This document shows positions 22,573-31,885 of a stretch of 60,143 nucleotides of DNA, one piece after another. Source of the stretch: JAGXIT01 sp964393815. GTDB taxonomy: Bacteria > Patescibacteriota > Saccharimonadia > Saccharimonadales > UBA4665. Both the position numbers and the translations under genes were made by a program. Location of the stretch: NCBI GenBank assembly GCA_964393815.1, contig CAYMUP010000003.1, positions 1-60,143 on the forward strand, in the 5' to 3' direction. The stretch's first letter is position 1; the number at the start of each line of letters is the position of its first letter. The notes under the pieces were generated by a model, which was not told where the DNA came from, made no database searches, and was given only the letters and a program-made list of their open reading frames with translations.

Positions 22573-23808
22573 ATGAATATTAATCGTAATGTGCTGAGTC
22601 GGGCGACAGCCCTTGTCTCAGCTTTTGCGTTAGCAGTCGGGGTTGTTGCGCCAGCTCTTGTGTCAAAAGTTGATGCAGCGCAACTTACAAGTCGAAGTAT
22701 TAAGATGAGCGACTCTACCCCAGGCGCGAGTAATGTCAAGTATTTAGTAGAGTTCACAACTGGTTCTGTGGCAGCACAAGAATTAGTATTGGAGTTTTGT
22801 AGCGACACCCCACTTATTGGTGCTACATGCCAGACAACTGCGGGGCATATTCCTACTCTAGGGAGTGCTACAGCAGCATCAGGTACAGTTACAAATCCTG
22901 CAGCAAATCAGCTGCATGTTACTGGCCTAACGATTGGCGCGAGTGGCGTGTTTAGCCTAGAGTTTAGTAACATCACAAACCCAACGTACACTGGCACATT
23001 CTTTGTTCGTGTTCTGACATTTGCTACTGGTAACCACTCAGGCTACACAGGTGGCACAACAACGGGTACATATGTTGACTATGGTGGTATTGCCCTGAGC
23101 ACAGTCCAGCAAGTCACCATCACCGCTCGTGTCATGGAAACGCTAACATTTTGTGTTTCAGGCGAGCCTATCGATAATTCGACTCTCGGCTCAGATTCAG
23201 TCGTCCGTAGTGGTTGTGGTGCGGCCCAAACACCCTCAGTCGATATCGGAACAGGTACGCCCCGCGTTTTGTCAGCAGCGCAAGTTGATCGTGATAGTGC
23301 CTGGACGCAGCTTTCCACCAACGCTACGGGTGGCGCAATCATCCGCATGAAAGCAACTAACGCATGTGCAAATGCTGGCCTCAGCAGCACGGGTGGTGCA
23401 GCGTGCAACATACCCGGCATCGACGGTGGTGGATCATCTGACGGTAGTGCGGCGAAGGCCATAACGGCTGGTACGGCTGCATTTGGTTTATTCGTCAACC
23501 ACTCTACAGCTACCACTGGCGCCGCGGGCAGTCTGGGCGGTGTCGTAGTCGGAGACGTGAACTACCACAGTGGTACACCTTTGAACGCAAACATTGCAGA
23601 CCCTGCTAACCTACATTATGGGATGGACCGCCAGAGCGGCACAGGTGCCCAGGGTGTACTAACCGTTTATGGTGACCCTATTGCCTCAAGCACTGGTCCT
23701 GTCAGCCAAGAAAATAATGAGTTAGTCTTTGCAGCCACTGCAAGCCTGACGACCCCAGCTGGTATTTACACTGGCAACGAAATCTTGATTGCTACGGGAA
23801 CGTTCTAA
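22573..23808 (+). CDS. large exported surface protein, WxL-like, tandem paralogue 2
   Basis: A 411-residue protein, the same length as its upstream paralogue when started at ATG 22573. AAGGAGAAAGCAA precedes that ATG, and the open frame from 22525 is probably leader. Signal peptide: RATALVSAFALAVGVVAPAL, cleavage near VDAA. It shares RSIKMSDSTPGAS, QQVTITARVMETLTFCVSGE, DSAWTQLSTNATGGAIIRMK and the final 60 residues with paralogue 1, and differs mainly in the segment before TNATGG and around residues 300-345. Recent tandem duplication with conserved core strands and variable loops suggests exposed, diversifying surfaces. Confidence 0.8.
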   Translation: MNINRNVLSRATALVSAFALAVGVVAPALVSKVDAAQLTSRSIKMSDSTPGASNVKYLVEFTTGSVAAQELVLEFCSDTPLIGATCQTTAGHIPTLGSATAASGTVTNPAANQLHVTGLTIGASGVFSLEFSNITNPTYTGTFFVRVLTFATGNHSGYTGGTTTGTYVDYGGIALSTVQQVTITARVMETLTFCVSGEPIDNSTLGSDSVVRSGCGAAQTPSVDIGTGTPRVLSAAQVDRDSAWTQLSTNATGGAIIRMKATNACANAGLSSTGGAACNIPGIDGGGSSDGSAAKAITAGTAAFGLFVNHSTATTGAAGSLGGVVVGDVNYHSGTPLNANIADPANLHYGMDRQSGTGAQGVLTVYGDPIASSTGPVSQENNELVFAATASLTTPAGIYTGNEILIATGTF

Positions 23809-23827
23809 GCAGAAAAGGATATAGACA

Positions 23828-24895
23828 GTGCCTAGTTTTTGCACTCTCTCTTCCCGAAGCTACAATATTTTAGGTGTATTCTTCGGAGCACTCCTGCTGT
23901 TACACACAGCGGGAGTGCTCTTTGTGCAACCGGCACATAGTCTGCAGGTGCTTAACCGCGAGCTCAAAATGAGCAATGCCAATGCCGGTGAGACAGTGGA
24001 ATACACCCTGAGCTTTGACACTCGTACTACGACCAACATTGGTTCTGTGCGACTACAACTGTGCTCAAACAGCCCGCTCTACGGCGATGTTTGTACGCCG
24101 CCAAATGGCACCAGCTTTGCCACGGCGACGCTTACCAGCCAGGTTGGCATGAATGGTTTTACCAAATCATCGCTCTCGACAGATAACGAACTTATCCTTA
24201 CGCGTACATCATCTGTCGCCAGCCCTACGACCGCCAGATACGTTATACAAGGGGTCAAAAACCCAGATGCAGCAGGCACATACTATGGCCGCATAGAAAC
24301 ATTTGTCTCATCTGATGCCACGGGTGCCCCAATTGACTACGGTGGTTTATCGTACGCGATCAATGGTGGCTTGACCGTGATGACTACGGTGCCCCCTTAC
24401 TTGCTTTTTTGTACCGGCGCTCAGATTCAACCCTATGACTGCTCTACCGCTCAGGGGGACTACATTGACTTTGGTGAAATGGCACCAAACATAACCAACA
24501 CCGGTCAAACAAAGTTTTTGGTGGGCACTAATGCCGAGTTTGGCTACACCATACGGGTGACAGGCACAACATTGACTTCGGGTATCAATACCATCAATCC
24601 TTTAGTGAACCCAGACGCTTCGAGGAAGGGCATAAGTCAATTTGGCTTGAACTTACGCGCAAACACTGTGCCGCCGAGCGGAGCAGAGGTGCAGGGGCCG
24701 GGCGTGGCGACGGTTGCTGCAGGGTACAACACACCAAATGTTTTTAAGTTTAACTCTGGTGACGTGATTGCGAGCTCTACAACTTCAGACGCCTACCGCC
24801 TCTACACGGCGAACTACATTGTTAATGTTGACCGCAACCAGGCGCCTGGCTACTACGTGAGTACACTCGTCTATATTGCGCTCGCTAGCTTCTAG
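23828..24895 (+). CDS. exported protein related to the tandem surface paralogues
   Basis: A 355-residue protein starting at GTG 23828, 19 bases after paralogue 2. The signal segment is FGALLLLHTAGVLFV, then ELKMSNANAGETVEYTLSF, which parallels IKMSDSTPGAS in the neighbours. IDYGGLSYAINGGLTVMTTV parallels their YGG-ALSTVQQVTIT. The end YYVSTLVYIALASF is a weaker version of the shared terminal strand. It is probably a third, more diverged family member and may be a minor or assembly subunit. Confidence 0.72.
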   Translation: MPSFCTLSSRSYNILGVFFGALLLLHTAGVLFVQPAHSLQVLNRELKMSNANAGETVEYTLSFDTRTTTNIGSVRLQLCSNSPLYGDVCTPPNGTSFATATLTSQVGMNGFTKSSLSTDNELILTRTSSVASPTTARYVIQGVKNPDAAGTYYGRIETFVSSDATGAPIDYGGLSYAINGGLTVMTTVPPYLLFCTGAQIQPYDCSTAQGDYIDFGEMAPNITNTGQTKFLVGTNAEFGYTIRVTGTTLTSGINTINPLVNPDASRKGISQFGLNLRANTVPPSGAEVQGPGVATVAAGYNTPNVFKFNSGDVIASSTTSDAYRLYTANYIVNVDRNQAPGYYVSTLVYIALASF

Positions 24896-24920
24896 GTTTA
24901 ACCGTAAACGCGCTATACGT

Positions 24921-24966
24921 AACCAAGTGAAATGTACCTCTGTAAAAAATAACAAATGCGGTGAAA
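24921..24966 (+). repeat. dispersed 46-bp repeat, copy E, degenerate
   Basis: AAGTGAAAT, TACCTCTGTAAAAAATAA and GCGGTGAAAT keep the order and spacing of the family, but the TCCCAG core is lost. Confidence 0.5.
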
Positions 24967-25035
24967 TATACAGCGCCTGTTTGTTGTTTTCACGCTTTCT
25001 GTTATCATAAGCGTAAACAGTAAAAAGAGGGAAAT

Positions 25036-26043
25036 ATGTACCAAGCTATTCGTAGACGTGCGCAGAAAACAGTTGTATTAAGCATACTTGCTGCTGGTGC
25101 CTTGCTTATCGGGTTTGGCTCGACGGCGGCAGCACAACAGGCTGGCGCAGGAAGTGGCCTGCGAATCTCACCAGTTCGCACTGAGCTAAGTATCAAACCC
25201 GGTGAGTCTAAGAGCGTGACCGTCAATGTTCAAAACGTAACTTCAGCAAGCACGGAGTTTCAAGCGATCATCAATGACTTTGTAGCGGGAGACAACGAGT
25301 ATGGCCAACCTGCTTTGATTCTCGACGCTGACAAATATGCGCCAAGTCACAGCCTAAAGAAGTACATCGCTGAGATCCCAAATGTAACAATTGCAGCCGG
25401 CCAGAACAAAGATGTTAAAGTAACCATCAATGTTCCTCGTGGTGCGGCCGCAGGAGGGTACTATGGTGCTGTTCGATTTGCGCCAGCTGGTACCAAAAAC
25501 AACAACAACATCACCCTGTCTGCAAGCGTTGGCTCGCTCATTCTCGTCAAAGTACCCGGCGACATTAGTGAAAACATGGTAATTTCTAGCTTCGATGTCC
25601 GTAAAGGCGAAAAGGGCATCAACGGGAACGCTTTCTTCACAAGCAATAAAGATCTGTATGCCACCGTGCGGTTTAAGAACCAGGGCAATGTGCATGAGCA
25701 ACCCTTTGGTAAAGTTACCCTTAAAAAAGGCAATAAGATCTTACAGACAACTGAAATTAACAACACTGATCCCAAGGGAAACGTACTACCAGACAGCACT
25801 CGCCGTTTTGTGGTTAAGCTAGACAAAGTTGGCAGCTGGGGTAAATACACGGTTGAAGGTAACTTTGGTTACGGCGATAATGGCCAACTCCTCAGTGCAA
25901 ACTCCTCTTTCTGGGTGGTACCAATTGCACTGATTGTCATCGCACTCATCCTCCTCGCAGCATTACTCTTCTTGCTCTTTGGTCTGCCACGGGCAATCCG
26001 TCGCTACAATGCCAATGTGGTTCGCAAAGCAAGTCGTCGCTAA
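25036..26043 (+). CDS. DUF916-like (WxL-interacting) exported membrane protein
   Basis: A 335-residue protein. Signal peptide: KTVVLSILAAGALLIGF, cleavage near AAAQQ. The first domain begins GLRISPVRTELSIKPGESKS and VTVNVQNVTSASTEFQA, and includes VPRGAAAGGYYGAVRFAP near residue 135. This is the DUF916 immunoglobulin-like pattern seen in WxL-interacting proteins of Gram-positive bacteria. A second beta domain and a C-terminal span (about 293-318) with a basic cytoplasmic end follow. Next to WxL-like proteins it fits the role of anchoring or presenting them. GAGGG precedes the ATG. Confidence 0.8.
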   Translation: MYQAIRRRAQKTVVLSILAAGALLIGFGSTAAAQQAGAGSGLRISPVRTELSIKPGESKSVTVNVQNVTSASTEFQAIINDFVAGDNEYGQPALILDADKYAPSHSLKKYIAEIPNVTIAAGQNKDVKVTINVPRGAAAGGYYGAVRFAPAGTKNNNNITLSASVGSLILVKVPGDISENMVISSFDVRKGEKGINGNAFFTSNKDLYATVRFKNQGNVHEQPFGKVTLKKGNKILQTTEINNTDPKGNVLPDSTRRFVVKLDKVGSWGKYTVEGNFGYGDNGQLLSANSSFWVVPIALIVIALILLAALLFLLFGLPRAIRRYNANVVRKASRR

Positions 26044-26064
26044 GGTACGACATCGACCTCCCGG

Positions 26065-26100
26065 AAAAGGCCAGTTTAAACAGACTGGCCTTTTCTTTTT
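26065..26100 (+). terminator. intrinsic terminator after the DUF916-like gene
   Basis: AAAAGGCCAGT pairs with ACTGGCCTTTT across an 8-base loop, followed by TTTTCTTTTT. Confidence 0.9.
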
Positions 26101-26136
26101 AAACGACGTCAGTTATGATGTAACTATTATAGAAAC

Positions 26137-27081
26137 ATGAGCATCATGCAAAATAGAAAAAAGACATGTAAACATCTACTCTCGCTTGCAGTGTTGTCGC
26201 TTGCGCTTTTTATTGCGCAACCAGCGGCTGTTGCGGCGCTCGGTAGTACTAATCCTGAGCAATCAGGCGCTACTGGACTGGCCGGTAAGATATCGAGCCC
26301 GCCTCCAACAACGGCGGCAGTCATCACATCCCCAGGGGCTGGGCAAACGTTTACTCAGACGCCAATAACCATTAGCGGTACTTGTTCGGGCGACGTGATT
26401 GTCAAGATATTTAGTAACAACATATTTATTGGGTCGGCACAGTGCACCGCGGGCCGTTTTAGCCTTCAGGCCGATCTTTTTAGTGGAGCAAACGTACTCA
26501 CTGCTCGAGTGTATGACGCTCTTGATCAGGCGGGGCCAGATAGCAATACACCGGCGGTCACCTTTCGAGACTCGCAGTTCTCTGAATTTAACCAACGCGT
26601 GAGTTTAACAAGTAATGTGGCGAAGGCTGGTGCGGCGGTGGGGTCACCACTCACGTGGTCTATTATTTTGAGTGGTGGCTCTGGGCCATATGCAATTAGT
26701 GTTGATTGGGGAGATGGATCATCACCAGATCTCAAAAGTGTTGGCTTCGCTGGGCCATTTGATCTCAGTCATGTATACAAGTCAGCCGGGGTGTATCGGG
26801 TTATAGTACGTGCTACTGACTCTAAGGGGACAGTCGCATTTTTACAGCTCGTTGGGGTTGGTAACGGAAAAGTAACGCAAAATAGTGCTGCAGGGCAGAG
26901 CGGCGCAAATGGCTCTAACGCTGGGGGCACAACAGTCGAGACCAAATATATATGGTGGCCAATTTTGCTTATGGTTCCGATTATCTTTGCGATGTTCTGG
27001 GTCGGTCGAAAGTACGAGCTAGCAGCACTTCGCAAGCGTATTGAAAAACAAGCGCAGCTTTACGAGCAAGATCAGCAATAG
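26137..27081 (+). CDS. exported membrane protein with Big-like and PKD-like domains
   Basis: A 314-residue protein. Signal peptide: LLSLAVLSLALFIAQPAAVAA. A first beta domain covers about residues 63-145 (VITSPGAGQTFTQTPITISG, ANVLTARVYDALDQAG). A PKD-type domain covers about 170-240 (SVDWGDGSSPD, DLSHVYKSAGVYRVIVRATD); the DWGDG and HVY blocks are typical. A membrane span at about 268-288 is followed by a charged cytoplasmic helix. A TATTAT box ends 6 bases before ATG 26137, suggesting its own leaderless transcript. It closes the surface-protein cluster. Confidence 0.75.
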   Translation: MSIMQNRKKTCKHLLSLAVLSLALFIAQPAAVAALGSTNPEQSGATGLAGKISSPPPTTAAVITSPGAGQTFTQTPITISGTCSGDVIVKIFSNNIFIGSAQCTAGRFSLQADLFSGANVLTARVYDALDQAGPDSNTPAVTFRDSQFSEFNQRVSLTSNVAKAGAAVGSPLTWSIILSGGSGPYAISVDWGDGSSPDLKSVGFAGPFDLSHVYKSAGVYRVIVRATDSKGTVAFLQLVGVGNGKVTQNSAAGQSGANGSNAGGTTVETKYIWWPILLMVPIIFAMFWVGRKYELAALRKRIEKQAQLYEQDQQ

Positions 27082-27165
27082 CAACTTGGATCGGGCATTT
27101 TCCAGAGTGCCACTTAACCCCGCGGCAATGAGCGCCCAGTGCCTAACGTGCAATGTCTAGTTTTC

Positions 27166-27211
27166 AAATGGAGTGAAAATCACCGAAGTTAAAAGTGAAT
27201 CCCAGGTGAAA
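27166..27211 (+). repeat. dispersed 46-bp repeat, copy F
   Basis: AAATGGAGTGAAAAT, CACCGAAGTTAAAAGTG and AATCCCAGGTGAAA: close to the family consensus. It lies between the PKD-like gene and mnmA. Confidence 0.85.
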
Positions 27212-27252
27212 TCGCCAGACAAGATAGGTCAAAATGCTATACTATGCTGGCT

Positions 27253-28308
27253 ATGAAAGTGTATGTAGGTCTTAGTGGTGGCGTCGATAGCTCGGTTACG
27301 GCCGCTAGGCTCATTGAAGCCGGCCATGATGTCACGGGCGTCTACATGAAAAACTGGAGCAAAGATTTGCCCGGCTTTGACTGTCCATGGAAGCAAGACT
27401 ACCAAGACGCCAAGCGTGTCGCGGTAGATCTCAACATACCTTTTAAGTTATACGACTTTGAGACGGAGTATCGTCAACGGGTGGTTGACTACATGCTCGA
27501 TGGTTACAAAAAAGGCCTGACTCCAAACCCTGACATTATGTGTAATCAAGAGATTAAATTTAAGCTATTTCTTGATACGTCTCTGGCAGACAGCGCAGAA
27601 ATGATTGCGACTGGTCACTATGCCCAAGTGCTGCAAAAAGAAGACAGTGCAGAACTGCACATGGCGGCTGACCCAGACAAGGACCAGACGTACTTCCTGT
27701 ATCGCGTATCCGAAGAGGCGCTGGCACGAAGCCTCATGCCCATCGGTGAGTTTGCAACTAAGTCAGACGTACGTGCCGAGGCAAGGCGATTGGGCCTGGC
27801 GACGGCTGAAAAAAAGGATAGCCAGGGGATCTGCTTTGTGGGCAAGGTTGGAATAAAGGAGTTTCTTTTGCACGAGTTTGGTGAGCAGCCACATGGTGTT
27901 ATACGCGACCAGCACGGCGAGGCGATCGGTGAGCATGACGGCGCGCTGTTTTATACAATCGGCCAGAGGCAAGGCCTGGGCGTGGGCGGCGGCCTGCCAT
28001 ACTACGTAACAGGCAAAAACATGGCTAAAAACGAAGTGTACGTCACTACTGACATCCAGGATCCTAACCTATGGAACCGCGAAATACGACTTACTGAAAC
28101 ACACTGGATTAACGAACCGCCAAAGCCGGGCAAAACGTACCGAGTGCGGACTCGTCACCGTGCTGAGTTGGTCGATGCTGAAGTTTCTAGTGACGATCAG
28201 GGAAATTACAGTCTAAGGCTTGCTCAACCAATCCGTGCGCTTACCCCTGGCCAATCCACCGTACTCTACGACCATACTCGTGTCGTAGGTGGCGGCATTG
28301 TGGTATAG
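27253..28308 (+). CDS. mnmA: tRNA-uridine 2-sulfurtransferase MnmA
   Basis: An enzyme of 351 residues that adds sulfur to U34 of tRNAs for Lys, Glu and Gln. The PP-loop GLSGGVDSSV is at residues 5-14. The first catalytic cysteine lies in NPDIMCNQEIKF near residue 97, and the second in KDSQGICFVG near 195. GHYAQ and DQTYFLY are family blocks, and the C-terminal beta domain is present. TATACT (27238-27243) lies directly before a first ATG and 9 bases before ATG 27253, which I prefer. The sulfur donor is probably the desulfurase at 11236. Confidence 0.94.
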   Translation: MKVYVGLSGGVDSSVTAARLIEAGHDVTGVYMKNWSKDLPGFDCPWKQDYQDAKRVAVDLNIPFKLYDFETEYRQRVVDYMLDGYKKGLTPNPDIMCNQEIKFKLFLDTSLADSAEMIATGHYAQVLQKEDSAELHMAADPDKDQTYFLYRVSEEALARSLMPIGEFATKSDVRAEARRLGLATAEKKDSQGICFVGKVGIKEFLLHEFGEQPHGVIRDQHGEAIGEHDGALFYTIGQRQGLGVGGGLPYYVTGKNMAKNEVYVTTDIQDPNLWNREIRLTETHWINEPPKPGKTYRVRTRHRAELVDAEVSSDDQGNYSLRLAQPIRALTPGQSTVLYDHTRVVGGGIVV

Positions 28309-28352
28309 AGATCCCTTAGTATCCGTGCAGGTTGTGGTAAAATAAAGCGGAT

Positions 28353-29648
28353 ATGCTTGGCAAAATAAAAGAGCTGAAATCAGTGGCTTTAGACAAGGTC
28401 GCTGCACGCAAAGAAACGAATACTCAGAAACATTTGATTGCACTCGATGTAGGGACTGAGTTTGTTAAGGCGCTGATTGCTCGTGTCGAAGACGATGGCA
28501 CGCTAACGATTATTGGCGCTGGCCGTGTTCGGCAGGCTATAAGCGACATGCAAGCGGGTGCAATAGCCGACATTGGTGGTGTGGTCGAGAACTGCGACAA
28601 GGCGCTCAGCGAGGCAGAGGGCCAAGCTGGGGTTAGTGTGCGGAGTGCGGTTATTGGCATTGCCGGTGAGCTTGTCAAAGGTACAACTACTACCGTGAGA
28701 GTCGTGCGCAAAGATTCCCAAAAGGCACTCGATATGCCGGAAGTTGAGAAAATCATTCGTCTGGTGCAGGAACGGGCAGAAGCTAAAGCTCGCCGGGAGC
28801 TAGCCTGGGAGATGGGCGGCAAAGAAATCGATGTGCGGCTAGTCAACAGCGCACTGGTCGGTATAGAGATAGACGGCTATCCCGTCACCAACCCGGTTGG
28901 GTTTCAGGGCAAAGATGTCGTCGTGCAGCTCTACACTGCCTTTGCGCCCCTGATACACATTGGCGCGCTGGAGCGCGTTGCCCAGCAGCTCGATCTAGAC
29001 CTTGTAGCGGTAGCGGCCGAGCCATTTGGCGTTGCCCGGGCAGTCATTGGCAGTGACCAGTCGGCCAGCATGAGCGCTATACTCATGGATATCGGTGGTG
29101 GCACTACTGACATTGCGGTCGTAAAAGACGGTGGAGTGCAGGGAACCAAGATGTTTGGCATCGGTGGGCGTGCCTACACACGTGGCATCGAGCGGGACAC
29201 GGGCGTTGATTTTGAAGAAGCCGAAAACTATAAAGTTGGTTTATCGAGTGGAGAAATCCCCGACAAAATGCGAAAACTAACCGAAGAATCGGTCACAAAA
29301 ACACTCGATGTTTGGATGGGGGGTATAGAATTGGCGCTCGCTGAGTTTAAAAAACTCGACCACTTGCCTCATCGATTGTATCTATGTGGAGGCGGCTCAT
29401 CGCTGACTATGCTTGTGGAGCGCCTGCAGCAGTCTGATTGGTACGCAAGCCTGCCCTTCACACGCAAACCAATGATTGCACATATTCGCCCTGATCAGGT
29501 TGTGGGCATTACCGATGCTACCGATAAGGTTACGGACCATACGTACATTACTGCAATGGGTCTTCTTAGGGTTGGGCTCGATACGGTGCAGTACACTGGA
29601 GCAGGTGATACGGTTAAAGAAAAAATAGATAGGATTCTCCATGTCTAA
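28353..29648 (+). CDS. FtsA-like actin-family ATPase
   Basis: A 431-residue protein of the FtsA/PilM type. Phosphate-binding segment 1 is IALDVGTEFVKALI, and segment 2 is ILMDIGGGTTDIAVV near residue 245. An inserted subdomain and the glycine-rich LYLCGGGSSL block near 345 follow. FtsA tethers FtsZ to the membrane, whereas PilM anchors type IV pilus assembly. No ftsZ or pil gene is adjacent, so the choice is open. Its end overlaps the next gene by 8 bases, implying joint function with that membrane protein. TAAAAT ends 9 bases before the ATG. Confidence 0.8.
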   Translation: MLGKIKELKSVALDKVAARKETNTQKHLIALDVGTEFVKALIARVEDDGTLTIIGAGRVRQAISDMQAGAIADIGGVVENCDKALSEAEGQAGVSVRSAVIGIAGELVKGTTTTVRVVRKDSQKALDMPEVEKIIRLVQERAEAKARRELAWEMGGKEIDVRLVNSALVGIEIDGYPVTNPVGFQGKDVVVQLYTAFAPLIHIGALERVAQQLDLDLVAVAAEPFGVARAVIGSDQSASMSAILMDIGGGTTDIAVVKDGGVQGTKMFGIGGRAYTRGIERDTGVDFEEAENYKVGLSSGEIPDKMRKLTEESVTKTLDVWMGGIELALAEFKKLDHLPHRLYLCGGGSSLTMLVERLQQSDWYASLPFTRKPMIAHIRPDQVVGITDATDKVTDHTYITAMGLLRVGLDTVQYTGAGDTVKEKIDRILHV

Positions 29649-31434
29649 ACTTCCATCAAAACTACCGAGTAATTTTGGGGCTAAGACCAAAGCCAAAACG
29701 GTCAGTGTTAAAGCTGCAAAAGTGACTTCACCAAAGATAAAAAGCATAGAAACGACGAAATCAAAAGAGACAATTTATATTGATGTTGACGACGAAATCA
29801 CGAGCATTATTGAAAAAGTTCGCGCCAGTAAGGGCGGCATAGTAGCGCTTGTGCTGCCAAAGCGCGCCTCCATGCTCCAGAGTATTGTCAACATGCGACT
29901 GTTGAAGCGTGCCGCCGATGACGTTTCCAAAAACCTAGTGCTTGTAACGACTGAGTCAACTCTCTTGCCGCTTGCCGGAATGGTGGGTTTGCACACAGCG
30001 TCTTCGCCAACGAGTAAGCCAAACATACCAGATGCACCAATTCTCCCAGGTGAGGATGAGATTGAGGCAGTTGACGAGCCGCTTGAACTAGACGGTCTAA
30101 CAGCGACCTCAGCTGATGATTTTGACGCGAATAAAGCAGCAGCAACTCCTGTTGGCACACTTGCTGGACTCGATGCGGTCGACGAGGAGGTGATTGAGTC
30201 AGACGAAGATTTAGCTGAAGCAAGTGACGAAGCTGAAGAAGCAGTGACGAAGCCAAAGCGAGACAAAAAACTGGCAGTTCCAAGTTTTGATAGCTTTAAG
30301 AAAAAGATTGCTCTGGGTGTCTTAGGCCTTATACTGCTCATTTTGGGCTGGTATGTAGCTTTTGTGATTATGCCACATGCGGTGGTCTCGCTTGCGACAC
30401 AGACGAGCAAAGTTGAGACGGCTGCAAATCTAAACCTCGACACCGCGACAAAAGAACTTGATATTGAGCAGCGCCGAGTGCCGGCTACCGCCTTCTCAAT
30501 GCAAAAAAACTATACCCAGCAAGCAAGCGCAACCGGACAGCAAAATAACGGAGAAAAGGCCGAAGGTAAGATTACGATCACGAACTGCACAGATGAAACA
30601 GTTACAGTCAGTAGCGGCACAAGCTTCTCTCGTGACGGCAAAGTCTTCATTTCCCAAAGCACCGCCCGAGTTCCGGGCAGCACGTTTACAAGCGGGGGAA
30701 GGTGCTACGAAAATGGCAAAGATACGGTCGATGTGGTTGCTATAAAAGGCGGGGCTGCGTACAACATTGCAGCTGGTGCACATACTTTTTCTGGCGGAAC
30801 GACAAAAGTTACTGCCTACGGGTCTTCTATGACCGGCGGAACGGATGAAATAGTAAAAACAGTCACTCAGGCAGACATAGACGGGGCAAAGTCAAAGATT
30901 GCTACCCAAGATTCGACAGCTATCAAACAGGGCCTTGTCGACGGTCTGGAAGCTAAAGGAGTTAAAGCTTTACCATCTACATTCCTGGCCGCCGAGCCAC
31001 AGGTTACATCAAGTGCTCAGGCTGGCGACAAGGCCGACACGGTAACAGTCAATGCCGTTGTTACTTACACGATGCTCGGTGCTGCAGAAGCTGACCTACG
31101 TAATATCATCGTGAAGAACGTGAATAGTAAAATAGATCCCGACCAGCAAAAAATTATCGATGATGGGCTGGCTAAGGCGACATTTAGTCAAGAAGCACCG
31201 GCAACGTCTACGGCTGCGGTGATTGCAATGAAGGTAGTATCAATTGCTGGCCCCGAGGTAGACAAGTCAGAGATCAAAAAACAGGTTGCTGGCAAGAAAG
31301 CTGGCGAAATTAAAGAAGAGCTCGGCCAGATTCCAGGAGTCAGCAAGGTTGATGTGAAGTACAGTCCTTTCTGGGTCACATCGGTACCCAAAAACACCGA
31401 AAAGATAGAAGTTAAGCTATCGGACAGTGAGTAG
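29641..31434 (+). CDS. membrane protein with exported baseplate-J-like domain
   Basis: A 597-residue protein. The cytoplasmic N-terminal domain (about 40-115: DEITSIIEKVRASKGGIVAL, MRLLKRAADDVSKN) is followed by an acidic linker to about 210. A membrane span lies at about 222-245. The exported part contains GTSFSRDGKVFISQSTARVP and GGAAYNIAAGAHTFSG, recalling the baseplate J beta domain, then a helical and a final beta segment. I recall this layout as recurrent in CPR genomes. Overlap with the FtsA-like gene suggests the ATPase acts with it at the membrane. Molecular function unknown. Confidence 0.75.
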   Translation: MSKLPSKLPSNFGAKTKAKTVSVKAAKVTSPKIKSIETTKSKETIYIDVDDEITSIIEKVRASKGGIVALVLPKRASMLQSIVNMRLLKRAADDVSKNLVLVTTESTLLPLAGMVGLHTASSPTSKPNIPDAPILPGEDEIEAVDEPLELDGLTATSADDFDANKAAATPVGTLAGLDAVDEEVIESDEDLAEASDEAEEAVTKPKRDKKLAVPSFDSFKKKIALGVLGLILLILGWYVAFVIMPHAVVSLATQTSKVETAANLNLDTATKELDIEQRRVPATAFSMQKNYTQQASATGQQNNGEKAEGKITITNCTDETVTVSSGTSFSRDGKVFISQSTARVPGSTFTSGGRCYENGKDTVDVVAIKGGAAYNIAAGAHTFSGGTTKVTAYGSSMTGGTDEIVKTVTQADIDGAKSKIATQDSTAIKQGLVDGLEAKGVKALPSTFLAAEPQVTSSAQAGDKADTVTVNAVVTYTMLGAAEADLRNIIVKNVNSKIDPDQQKIIDDGLAKATFSQEAPATSTAAVIAMKVVSIAGPEVDKSEIKKQVAGKKAGEIKEELGQIPGVSKVDVKYSPFWVTSVPKNTEKIEVKLSDSE

Positions 31435-31885
31435 CGTGACCCAACAGGACTTTAACGTTATCGGGATTGACTATGGTTTGAAGCGTGTCGGGGTGGCACT
31501 CGGCCACAATATTGCTCGTTTGCCCCGGCCATATCGAGTGGTTGCCAATGACGAGGAGCTGATACCGCATCTGGAGCAAATTATTCGCGATGAAAACGTA
31601 CGCCACATTGTGCTAGGCTTGCCTATACCCCTGAGCGGCCAGAGGAGCGAGCAAACGGAGCTTACAGAAGACTTTGGGGGAAAACTGCAGTCATTTTTCG
31701 AGCTGCCATTGAGCTATGTTGATGAAGCGCTCTCAAGCGCCGAAGCCGAGAATGTTATTGGCCCCTCTAGTCCTGTGCAACGAGTTGATGCGCATGCCGC
31801 GGCTGCTATACTAGAGCGTTACTTTGCTGGTGAGGGTATGACTAAAAAGGAGTATGAAGACCGCTATGACAGTAGTAAAGCGTAA
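31427..31885 (+). CDS. ruvX: RuvX/YqgF family Holliday junction resolvase-like nuclease
   Basis: A 152-residue RNase H-fold protein. VIGIDYGLKRVGVAL (about 11-25) carries the first catalytic Asp. HIVLGLPIPLSGQRSEQT is the second block, and VDEALSSAEAE with RVDAHAAAAIL near the end supplies the remaining acidic residues. Family members process Holliday junctions and, in E. coli, 16S rRNA ends. The GTG start overlaps the upstream stop. The ruvX-mltG order is common in bacteria and supports both calls. Confidence 0.9.
   Translation: MSSVTQQDFNVIGIDYGLKRVGVALGHNIARLPRPYRVVANDEELIPHLEQIIRDENVRHIVLGLPIPLSGQRSEQTELTEDFGGKLQSFFELPLSYVDEALSSAEAENVIGPSSPVQRVDAHAAAAILERYFAGEGMTKKEYEDRYDSSKA

Noticed and set aside
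28353..31434. Type IV pilus locus (pilM-like gene)
   Set aside because: No pilus assembly ATPase, pilin or pilN/O-like genes are adjacent; the FtsA-like call is kept general.
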